Shown here one piece after another: positions 21,411 through 27,000 of a DNA stretch of 38,356 nucleotides; the first letter of the stretch is position 1, and each line of letters starts with the position of its first letter. The notes under the pieces are model-generated. The model saw only the letters and a list, made by a program, of their open reading frames with translations. It was not told the origin of the DNA and did not search any database. The translations under genes and the position numbers were made by a program. The DNA comes from a virus: positions 1 to 38,356 of IMG/VR virus record IMGVR_UViG_3300044619_000333. One strand, given 5' to 3'.

Positions 21411-23275
21411 CAGACTTCAGTGATGACACGAGTGACACGGCGGTCAATGCGGTCAGCGCACTGCGAGTATTGGGGCTTGTCGTTCAGCCATTCACGGAAC
21501 TGAGCGAACTCAAACTTGCCATCGTAATGGTCACGGCATGAGAGAACACGAGTCCACTCTGCGAGAGCATCAGCAAGTTCAAGATACGCTGTCACAGTTT
21601 CTGGAACCATTGAGGAACGGAAGATGCGCAATTCAATCGTGTGCTCGTTCTGAACATTCACAGCGACATAACGCTCAGGATTGCTTTCACCTTTGGCACG
21701 GTCAATGAACTGCATACGCTCGTACTCTGCATAGTCTGCCCAACGCTTAGAGCGACGACCAGAGAACTTGACGAGTTCATCTTGGAACTTGTACACAGCG
21801 AGAATGAATCGTGCGGTGTGCGCACGATTGGTGAAACCACTGCGTGACAAGTGAATGTGAATACCGCATTTCAGTTTGTCATCACTATCTTTCGCATCCC
21901 AAGCAATGAAACCATTGCGCTTGCACTCTGCAAGCCAGTCCCAGAACTTGTTGAAATTGCGATGAGACTCAAGCGTCATGGGTTGTGACACATACTCAAA
22001 GCCTTGATAGCCGATAGAGCCATCTTCTTTGAGAATTGCATACTCGTTCTCAATGCTGTCGTAGAACGAATCAACCATCTCATCACGATTACGAGTCTCA
22101 TTAAGCATCTCGTGCTCAAGACCTAGATACATGACACCTGGCTTTGCACGATGAATGTGAGTGCCGTTGTCGTGGAAACGCAAACCACACAAGTCGTCAA
22201 ACTTGGTGGTGTACGACATGATGCCACGACCATTGCAACGCTGGCAATCTTCCTCGTCACCTTCAATGGTTCTATCTTGCGACTCGCAATAGTGATAGCG
22301 AGGTGCACAGTACTCGTGATAACTGTTGTAGCCACGGCGTGGAGTGTAAATCTCAACAACATCATCATGGTCACGCATTATCTCATCACACTCTTGACAT
22401 ACGCTGTAGTTGCTCGCACAACCATCGCAAATCTGCTCACCACTAGGTGTGTGGTCACTGAGGTCGTAGGTGCTGTAACACTCTTCACACTCTTCACACA
22501 TGAACCAATAGTTTTCCGAATACCAACTACCGTTAATATCCATCCATCCATCATCTAGTAACTCGTCACGAGTTCCTCTAGCAGTGATGTTGCAGTTGCG
22601 TGTGCACTCAACATCAAGTATTTCTTCTTCTTCGTTTGACATTTCTGTCTCCTGTTCTGTTGTTGTTGTTGTTTCAATGCCCCACACGGGGCAGAGATTT
22701 TGTATCTGCTGGCTAATGCTTGAAATGGTGTTTGCCATTCCTGCATGAACAATCATCAGATGATTATCATCGCCAATCGTACCACCACGAGCAGTTTCTA
22801 AATGCCTAGAAACATGAACGGGTATTGCCATCTCTGCAGTATCAAAGCGCCACCATGAAACACGAGTGCGGTCTTGCCACAATTTCTCAAGTTTCACAAT
22901 TTGACCACCTGGCAAAAAGTATTCAGCACTGGTGTTGTTGGGTAGTGAAAGTATGCCATACGATGCATCAGACCAATCACCAACAACTAGACCGCCGTGC
23001 GAATAAGGATTGCGCACGAACTGTTCAAAAGTTGATTGTGCAATTCGTTCTTCGTAACAAACGAATAGATACGCACGACCAAAAGAGTTTGTGATGATGT
23101 TGCTACCACCATTCACACTGGAACTCATTGAGAACCAGATTGTGTAAATGTTTCTTGTATTCGCACAATGCACAACAACCGATGATGTGGGCATTGTTGA
23201 TGGTGAGGAAATGTATCGCACGGCACCTTTTGTCGCACGCACAAGCCCATACCAATTTAATGTTGGGAATAACAT
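21410..23275 (-). CDS. Amidoligase (GS-fold COOH-NH2 ligase) with Cys-rich central region
   Basis: The gene encodes 621 residues. The C-terminal third has all marks of the Amidoligase_2 family, a glutamine-synthetase-fold ligase. GLEHE at 385-389, EDGSI at 417-421 with GFEYVS, CGIHIHLS at 470-477, and NVQNEHTIELRIFR at 540-553 are the metal and ATP-binding motifs. Residues 224-347 hold about thirteen Cys in C-x2-C pairs (zinc sites). Residues 1-205 are a separate unknown domain. The family joins an amino group to a carboxylate, making amides or peptide conjugates, often beside a class II amidotransferase as here. An internal start with its own leader at 22642 may produce a 410-residue form. 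Dyad copy 2 precedes the main start. Confidence 0.85.
   Translation of the reverse strand: MLFPTLNWYGLVRATKGAVRYISSPSTMPTSSVVVHCANTRNIYTIWFSMSSSVNGGSNIITNSFGRAYLFVCYEERIAQSTFEQFVRNPYSHGGLVVGDWSDASYGILSLPNNTSAEYFLPGGQIVKLEKLWQDRTRVSWWRFDTAEMAIPVHVSRHLETARGGTIGDDNHLMIVHAGMANTISSISQQIQNLCPVWGIETTTTTEQETEMSNEEEEILDVECTRNCNITARGTRDELLDDGWMDINGSWYSENYWFMCEECEECYSTYDLSDHTPSGEQICDGCASNYSVCQECDEIMRDHDDVVEIYTPRRGYNSYHEYCAPRYHYCESQDRTIEGDEEDCQRCNGRGIMSYTTKFDDLCGLRFHDNGTHIHRAKPGVMYLGLEHEMLNETRNRDEMVDSFYDSIENEYAILKEDGSIGYQGFEYVSQPMTLESHRNFNKFWDWLAECKRNGFIAWDAKDSDDKLKCGIHIHLSRSGFTNRAHTARFILAVYKFQDELVKFSGRRSKRWADYAEYERMQFIDRAKGESNPERYVAVNVQNEHTIELRIFRSSMVPETVTAYLELADALAEWTRVLSCRDHYDGKFEFAQFREWLNDKPQYSQCADRIDRRVTRVITEV
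22642..22692 (-). promoter_or_regulatory. Internal leader and ribosome-binding site inside the amidoligase gene
   Basis: On the minus strand a GCCCC-GTGT-GGGGC hairpin (22679-22692) is followed by five CAA repeats, then AGGAGAC and ATG 22642, in frame (Met212). The CAA run, GAACAGGAGAC and spacing closely match the leader of the amidotransferase gene (CAACAACAACAA, AAAGGAGAC). A second start at Met212 would give the Cys-rich plus ligase part alone. This could instead be a fossil of a gene fusion. Confidence 0.6.
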
Positions 23276-23297
23276 TTGTATTTCTCCTTTGTTAGAA

Positions 23298-23317
23298 ATT
23301 GTAAATGAAATTACAAT
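23298..23317 (-). promoter_or_regulatory. Dyad element, copy 2
   Basis: ATTGTAATTTCATTTACAAT on the minus strand, followed by CTAACAAAGGAGAAATACAA and the amidoligase ATG, 22 bases between dyad and start. The dyad and the spacing before the ribosome site match copy 3 almost base for base. Confidence 0.8.
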
Positions 23318-23320
23318 TTT

Positions 23321-23401
23321 GCTGTGTTGTTACAGCACACAACACACACAACTAAATGCGTATGTGTTCTGTGCCGTGCACACAAGCGTAAGCAAGTGTG
23401 C
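23321..23401 (-). other. Inverted repeats in the gap between amidoligase and the 130-aa gene
   Basis: The 100-base gap 23318-23417 holds TGTGTTGT/ACAACACA (23323-23330 with 23339-23346), with GCTGT/ACAGC as an alternative fold, and GCACAC/GTGTGC (23378-23401) with two internal mismatched pairs. No gene is seen. The folds may protect or end the upstream transcript or serve as leader RNA. Confidence 0.45.
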
Positions 23402-23417
23402 AACAGCGATTACTGAA

Positions 23418-23810
23418 TCAGAATGTGCTCATGATTTCGCATGCATTTCTGTATGCGTGATAACGACCTAAAGTGCGTCCACGCTCAGCGTTGTATTCCT
23501 CATCACTCAATAAGGATATGTGCTTTACCATTCTGTCTGCATAATGTGACAGTGCTTCCAGTAACTGTAGTCGCACAAACGAGAATGCTTCACTTGAGGG
23601 AAACTGTTCTCCAATTTCTGGAAGAAATACCCATTCACCACCAAGTTTGTTTAATGCTTCTAATTCCTCCATTGAATCAAACTCGTATTTCTCAAGACAC
23701 CGAATGGCGTGCTCAATGACCTCAAGGTCATCTAAGGAATACTGCCAGCGTCCATTGTGATTTTCACCAAGACGCTGTGACCAAAACTGAATTTTTTCTT
23801 GCTTGTTCAT
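23418..23810 (-). CDS. Hypothetical protein, 130 aa
   Basis: A mainly helical, acidic protein starting MNKQEKIQFWSQRLGENHNG. Helices are suggested near 25-45 (DLEVIEHAIRCLEKYEF) and 75-100 (LQLLEALSHYADRMVKHI). The single Cys residues do not pair. No family is recognised. It has its own dyad copy (23832) and AAAGGAG site, and the identical leader plan to the amidoligase suggests joint control with it. Confidence 0.6.
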   Translation of the reverse strand: MNKQEKIQFWSQRLGENHNGRWQYSLDDLEVIEHAIRCLEKYEFDSMEELEALNKLGGEWVFLPEIGEQFPSSEAFSFVRLQLLEALSHYADRMVKHISLLSDEEYNAERGRTLGRYHAYRNACEIMSTF

Positions 23811-23831
23811 TTTGTTTCTCCTTTGTTAAAA

Positions 23832-23851
23832 ATTGTAAATGAAATTACAAT
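23832..23851 (-). promoter_or_regulatory. Dyad element, copy 3
   Basis: ATTGTAATTTCATTTACAAT on the minus strand, followed by TTTAACAAAGGAGAAACAAA and ATG 23810. It is identical to copy 2 in the dyad and nearly so in the following leader. It begins directly after the stop of the upstream 72-aa gene. Confidence 0.8.
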
Positions 23852-24070
23852 TTACTTTTGTGAAATGTGGTCACTCGCATCAAATACGCACATCGTGTGT
23901 GACATGACAACACCATTAGCAATAGTGCTCGTTGGCATTATCTGATTTGTGCCCGACAAGTAATGAGGTTGGCTCTTGTCACAATAAAAACAAGTAACAA
24001 GAGTGCCGAACTTTATTTTGTATTCCCATTCGCTGTGATGAAAAGGACGACTAAGAAAACTGTCGCTCAT
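23852..24070 (-). CDS. Hypothetical protein, 72 aa
   Basis: The ATG at 24070 overlaps the upstream stop as TAATG. The product contains FYCDKSQPHYL and a further Cys near 61, with several His residues. A CFYC pair followed by a distant His/Cys could form a small metal site, but it is not a standard ribbon. There is no hydrophobic segment. Unknown function; coupled to the upstream 56-aa gene. Confidence 0.5.
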   Translation of the reverse strand: MSDSFLSRPFHHSEWEYKIKFGTLVTCFYCDKSQPHYLSGTNQIMPTSTIANGVVMSHTMCVFDASDHISQK

Positions 24071-24240
24071 TACTTTGCTTCCTCTTTAATCAAGTTTGAC
24101 TTAAGCCAATGCAAAGTGTCATTCAATCGTGTGTAATGCACGATGTGTAAGCGACAATAGTCATCATCAACAAGTCGTGGCTCCATCTCAGATATGCGTC
24201 GCTCAAGCAACGCAATCGTTTCCAATATTACGGGTGACAT
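24070..24240 (-). CDS. Hypothetical protein, 56 aa
   Basis: The start is ATG 24240 (MSPVILETIALLERRISEME) with AAAGGA eight bases upstream; the longer frame to 24285 runs through the leader and is unlikely. The first 20 residues and residues 33-52 look like amphipathic helices, which suggests a small helical hairpin. No family. Its leader is about 100 bases long, carries a long hairpin, and begins with dyad copy 4. Confidence 0.5.
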   Translation of the reverse strand: MSPVILETIALLERRISEMEPRLVDDDYCRLHIVHYTRLNDTLHWLKSNLIKEEAK

Positions 24241-24287
24241 ACAATGTCCTTTCTGTTTTGTTGTAGTGCTCACGCATGAACACACGA

Positions 24288-24323
24288 CAACACACCACGC
24301 ACAATAAAGTGCGTGATGTGTTG
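24288..24323 (-). promoter_or_regulatory. Long leader hairpin, 15-pair stem
   Basis: CAACACATCACGCAC pairs with GTGCGTGGTGTGTTG across a six-base loop, with one G-U pair and no mismatch in the minus-strand RNA. It lies 48 bases upstream of the 56-aa gene start and 17 bases after dyad copy 4. There is no T-run behind it, so it is unlikely to be a standard terminator. A leader switch or RNA-stability element is possible. Confidence 0.65.
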
Positions 24324-24340
24324 GGTTTGCTCACGAGAGA

Positions 24341-24360
24341 ATTGTAAATGTAATTACAAT
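24341..24360 (-). promoter_or_regulatory. Dyad element, copy 4
   Basis: ATTGTAATTACATTTACAAT on the minus strand. Its last base on the plus strand falls in the stop codon of the upstream 154-aa gene, as copy 1 does with the amidoligase. Unlike the others, it is about 100 bases from the next start, with the long hairpin between. Confidence 0.8.
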
Positions 24361-24824
24361 CACTTGACTTTCTTAAGTGAACGCAACTGAGCGATAACTG
24401 CGTCAATCTCGTTATTGGTGAGATTCTCACGCTTGGCGTTGTTCACAACCTTGACAACCTTTGCAGACTTGCGAGGTGCTTTCTTCTTTGGTTGAATCTT
24501 GTTCTTCTTGCCGTGTGAACTAGACACTGACTTAATTTCTGCCCAAGTCACAGTCTGATAACCCAAGCCGATAATCATGTCCTCAAGCATTTCGTAACGC
24601 TTGTAGTTGCGTGCAAGTGGCATCATCGTTGCCATGTACACACGCACAGTGTTGCGCTTAAGTGTTGCCTTGTCTGCAATGTCATCAGAGTATTTAGAAA
24701 CATTGCCGTTGTAGTAAGTGATGCACTCACGACACGCATTGAAATACGCTTTAGCGATTGCAAACTCACCGCCTCGCACTTCCCACTCATGAATATCTGC
24801 CCACTGATTAATATGCTTCTTCAA
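24360..24824 (-). CDS. Basic helical protein, 154 aa, possible DNA-binding regulator
   Basis: The best start is TTG 24824, eight bases after AAGGAG; a TTG at 24857 lies inside the dyad and is rejected. Residues 10-95 are helical, with a segment DKATLKRNTVRVYMATMM that could be a helix-turn-helix recognition region. Residues 105-125 form a Lys-rich, histone-like stretch (KKNKIQPKKKAPRKSAK). Such a mix suggests DNA binding. It is the first gene of the dyad-controlled block and could be the protein that binds the dyads, but this is inference. No family is recognised. Confidence 0.55.
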   Translation of the reverse strand: MKKHINQWADIHEWEVRGGEFAIAKAYFNACRECITYYNGNVSKYSDDIADKATLKRNTVRVYMATMMPLARNYKRYEMLEDMIIGLGYQTVTWAEIKSVSSSHGKKNKIQPKKKAPRKSAKVVKVVNNAKRENLTNNEIDAVIAQLRSLKKVK

Positions 24825-24844
24825 TTTATTTTCTCCTTGTTGAG

Positions 24845-24864
24845 ATTGTAAATGCAATTACAAT
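24845..24864 (-). promoter_or_regulatory. Dyad element, copy 5
   Basis: ATTGTAATTGCATTTACAAT on the minus strand, flanked by G and C as in copy 1. It lies 20 bases before the TTG start of the 154-aa gene, with TCAACAAGGAGAAAATAAA between. Position 10 is the only base that varies among the five copies. Confidence 0.8.
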
Positions 24865-24878
24865 CGTTTTTGTTTTGG

Positions 24879-25002
24879 ATAGGTGTGAACAAGTAGCACG
24901 ATTGACCGTTACGGCTAGGCGTGTCCCTTGCTCATAAATGGTGGGGATTTGCGTGCTTTTCGCATTTCATTTATTTCGTTACAGCACAAGGGTTTCACCT
25001 AT
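24879..25002 (-). promoter_or_regulatory. Nested inverted-repeat region, possible structured leader RNA
   Basis: Four nested pairs in the right order: ATAGGTG (24879) with CACCTAT (24996), CCCTTG (24925) with CAAGGG (24987), ATAAATG (24934) with CATTTAT (24968), and TGCG (24950) with CGCA (24961). All arms pair without mismatch. It lies immediately upstream of dyad copy 5. It is the main part of the 350-base gap 24865-25214, which has no convincing gene. Confidence 0.55.
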
Positions 25003-25023
25003 TGGCACACACGAGGACTATGT

Positions 25024-25040
25024 GGGTGGGGACACCACCC
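25024..25040. other. GC-rich hairpin GGGTGG/CCACCC
   Basis: A six-pair stem with a five-base loop, followed by a run of C. No T-run on either strand. It may help separate transcripts of the two flanking genes. Confidence 0.4.
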
Positions 25041-25168
25041 CCCCGTACCCCTAGTTGATAGTTATGATTCTTTTGTCAGAGGGCGAGAGAGACTGTGGCT
25101 ATAGGTTGGGGCACTTGGTGTGTTTGCGTCCATCCTGGGGCATTCTAGGGGCTTCTCAGGCGACCCTG

Positions 25169-25194
25169 GGGGGTATCTTCGCAAAGGTACCCCC
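25169..25194 (-). terminator. Possible transcript-end hairpin after the 41-aa gene
   Basis: GGGGGTA/TACCCCC, seven pairs, with an inner CTT/AAG pair and a short loop. It starts 21 bases after the stop of the minus-strand 41-aa gene. It lacks a T-run on that strand, so it is only a possible terminator or a 3' protecting stem. Confidence 0.4.
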
Positions 25195-25214
25195 TCATAG
25201 GGAAGCCGTTATTT

Positions 25215-25340
25215 TTATTTGGTTTTGCGTTTGGCTGGCATTGACTTCATGCCAGTTTTCTTCATAGACTTTTTGTAAGCCTCAGCAGCCTTGTAGCCTG
25301 CTTTTGTGTATGGGAATTCTTTCTTACCTACTTTTGGCAT
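25215..25340 (-). CDS. Small basic phage protein, 41 aa (MPKVG-KKFPYT type)
   Basis: ATG 25340 follows AGGAGCAACA. The product, MPKVGKKEFPYTKAGYKAAE then AYKKSMKKTGMKSMPAKRKT plus a final Lys, is Lys-rich and ends in a basic tail. Small proteins with an MPKVG-KFPYT start and an Ala/Tyr/Lys helix recur in aquatic podovirus genomes from memory. The function is not known; nucleic-acid binding or virion packing are guesses. It follows the 94-aa gene after 19 bases. Confidence 0.7.
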   Translation of the reverse strand: MPKVGKKEFPYTKAGYKAAEAYKKSMKKTGMKSMPAKRKTK

Positions 25341-25359
25341 TGTTGCTCCTAACTGTGGG

Positions 25360-25644
25360 TTACCACTTTACACGGTCTGCCCAATAGGCAGCGCTCATTT
25401 TGCCTTTTGCTATGTTTTTAGCATGGCGTGCTTTGAACGACTTGCGTCGTGCAGCGTACGAGGCTGATTCTCCAGCCTTCTTAGGCGAACCTGATACACC
25501 CTGTTGTCCAAAGCGGATGGTTTTAACTTGTGAACCTTCTTTGGCTACCACAACATGGGACTTTTTAGGGTGTGAAGGTGTACGTTTCGGCTTGTTATAT
25601 CCGCTTACTCCAGCCCTGGATAGACGTGGGTCTTTTGATGACAT
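25360..25644 (-). CDS. Conserved small basic phage protein, 94 aa
   Basis: First gene of the minus arm. ATG 25644 follows AAGGAGAACT. The protein is strongly basic. A middle strand region (KTIRFGQQGVSG) is followed by an Arg/Lys helix (RRKSFKARHAKNIAKG) and an aromatic C-terminus (AAYWADRVKW). The RRKSFKARH...YWA..VKW pattern is, from memory, shared by small proteins of many marine and freshwater phages, none with known function. As the first gene expressed from the divergent region it may act early, for example on host or phage DNA. Confidence 0.7.
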   Translation of the reverse strand: MSSKDPRLSRAGVSGYNKPKRTPSHPKKSHVVVAKEGSQVKTIRFGQQGVSGSPKKAGESASYAARRKSFKARHAKNIAKGKMSAAYWADRVKW

Positions 25645-25816
25645 AGTTCTCCTTAAACCGTGTTGTTTATCGTCTCGCTTCGCTGTGCTAGCGATACGAT
25701 TTCAACACTCGCTCCTACCAGGAGCAGAGTGTTCCTTACCCCCCTCCTATAGGTTCCCCCCTTTCGTTACCTGAGAATCATTCTCACTTTCTAAGTGACG
25801 AAATGGCTTCATCTAC
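25645..25816. promoter_or_regulatory. Divergent control region with four inverted repeats
   Basis: This is the only place where the two arms diverge, so both early and late promoters may lie here. Inverted repeats: 25669-25700 (ATCGT-C-TCGCT with AGCGA-T-ACGAT), 25704-25733 (AACACTCGCTCCT with AGGAGC-A-GAGTGTT, loop ACC), 25773-25785 (GAGAAT/ATTCTC) and 25785-25797 (CACTT/AAGTG). The second is very stable. No clear -35/-10 pair was found by eye. Confidence 0.6.
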
Positions 25817-26242
25817 ATGGAAGAAGACCTGGTATTAACAACAGAACAACAAGAGTACCTAGAGTGGCTCTGTACTGCCCCCAGCGAACGTGACCCCCTA
25901 ACCAAAACCAAGTTTGCTGCCAAGCATAACATCCACGCCAAGACGCTCACACGATGGGAAAAGAAACCCTATTTCCGTGAACAATGGGAGAAGCGTGTGC
26001 AAGCGATACAAGGCTCCCCAGAGCGTACACAGCGGGTCCTAGACACGCTGTACGCTCGTGCCCTGGATGGAGACACCAAATCAGCCCAACTGTATCTCCA
26101 AGCAACCAACCGTATGGCACCCCCCACCATAGAAATTAAGAACGACAAAAAAGCAGCAGAATTGTCGGATGCTGAGTTGGATGACCTTATTGCTGCTGTG
26201 GCAGCCCGTGAGAAGGAAACTCGTAAACTTAGGGTTGTGTGA
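25817..26242 (+). CDS. terS: Terminase small subunit (HTH type)
   Basis: The 141-residue protein has an N-terminal helix-turn-helix (TKTKFAAKHNIHAKTLTRWE near 30-49) followed by a helical oligomerisation region (QRVLDTLYARALDGDTKSAQ near 77-96) and an acidic C-terminus. This matches the phBC6A51-like small terminase group. The small subunit recognises phage DNA and guides the large subunit. It stands first in the plus arm, with the large terminase two genes later. ATG 25817 has no clear Shine-Dalgarno site, unusual here; no other in-frame start exists after the stop at 25796. Confidence 0.8.
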   Translation: MEEDLVLTTEQQEYLEWLCTAPSERDPLTKTKFAAKHNIHAKTLTRWEKKPYFREQWEKRVQAIQGSPERTQRVLDTLYARALDGDTKSAQLYLQATNRMAPPTIEIKNDKKAAELSDAELDDLIAAVAAREKETRKLRVV

Positions 26243-26364
26243 TGGAACTTGCAGAGTGTGACCGCTGTGGGGAGGAGTATCCTGAGAGTTGGGGGTATTG
26301 CCCGTACTGTGATAGCGGAGAGCGCACTGTGTTTAAGATGCGTAACGATTCGTCTGATTACTGA
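26242..26364 (+). CDS. Zinc-ribbon mini-protein, 40 aa
   Basis: ATG 26242 overlaps the small-terminase stop and its TGA overlaps the next ATG, both as TGATG. The product is MELAECDRCGEEYPESWGYC with CPYC following, so CDRCG and CPYC (the second starting near 20) form a compact zinc ribbon. Tight coupling on both sides makes it a real gene. Function unknown; perhaps a packaging or DNA-binding accessory. Confidence 0.65.
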   Translation: MELAECDRCGEEYPESWGYCPYCDSGERTVFKMRNDSSDY

Positions 26365-26993
26365 TGGCTGATTCAAAAATTACTGCCCTGACGCAGGCAA
26401 CTTCAATTACGTCTGATGACCTGTTTGTCATCGTGGATTCTCCTGGCTCGTCTCCTTCTACGCAGAAGGTGACTGCTGCGACTGTACAGTCTTTTATTCT
26501 TCCTGCTGGTATTGTCACCCCATACAGTGGTTCTACTGCTCCTACTGGTTGGCTGCTTTGCGATGGTACTGCCGTTTCTCGTACCACTTATGCAGCGTTG
26601 TATGCAGTTGTGGGTACCACATATGGTTCTGGTGATGGTTCCACCACGTTTAACACACCCAACCTGAAGGGTCGTGTTCCTGTTGGGCGTGACTCTACTC
26701 AAACAGAGTTTGATACGTTGGGCGAAACGGGTGGCGCTAAGACGCACACCCTTACACAGGCACAGATGCCTAGCCACACCCATAGCATTCCTGCTCACAA
26801 GCATGATATTAACCGTGCTACTACTCAGGCTGCTAGCGGTACGGGTGGTGGCTATGAGGTTGATGGTTCTGGCGCTACAGCGTATACGGAGACTGAGAAT
26901 GCTGCTGCTGACACAACTGGGTCTAAGGGTGATGGTGAAGCCCACAATAACCTTCAGCCTTACATTGTGGTGAACTACATCGTCAAGACTTGA
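26364..26993 (+). CDS. Tail-collar domain protein, 209 aa
   Basis: The N-terminal 45 residues resemble fibre attachment repeats. Residues 48-110 are a phage tail-collar domain: AGIVTPYSGSTAPTGWLLCD, then GTAVSRTTYAALYAVVGTTYG and FNTPNLKGRVPVG. A His-rich part follows (MPSHTHSIPAHKHD) and it ends in LQPYIVVNYIVK, the classic last strand. The family forms trimeric fibre tips or baseplate-like knobs. Placement between the two terminase genes is unusual, since fibre genes normally lie at the end of the structural block. The start overlaps the zinc-ribbon gene. Confidence 0.85.
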   Translation: MADSKITALTQATSITSDDLFVIVDSPGSSPSTQKVTAATVQSFILPAGIVTPYSGSTAPTGWLLCDGTAVSRTTYAALYAVVGTTYGSGDGSTTFNTPNLKGRVPVGRDSTQTEFDTLGETGGAKTHTLTQAQMPSHTHSIPAHKHDINRATTQAASGTGGGYEVDGSGATAYTETENAAADTTGSKGDGEAHNNLQPYIVVNYIVKT

Positions 26994-27000
26994 GGTAGTT

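Noticed and set aside
24825-24857. TTG 24857 as start of the 154-aa gene
   Set aside because: It lies within dyad copy 5 and has no ribosome site, while TTG 24824 has AAGGAG eight bases upstream.
21391-24864. CRISPR-like array
   Set aside because: The five repeats are hundreds of bases apart, each placed by a gene start, with no spacers of uniform length and no cas1/cas2.
24879-25002. tRNA or tmRNA in the nested repeat region
   Set aside because: No T-loop GTTCGA-type sequence, no CCA-adjacent acceptor stem of seven pairs and no anticodon arm at the expected distance.
25055-25267. Plus-strand frame of 70 codons in the gap near 25.1 kb
   Set aside because: It overlaps the hairpin and most of the well-supported 41-aa minus gene; no ribosome site or recognisable fold.
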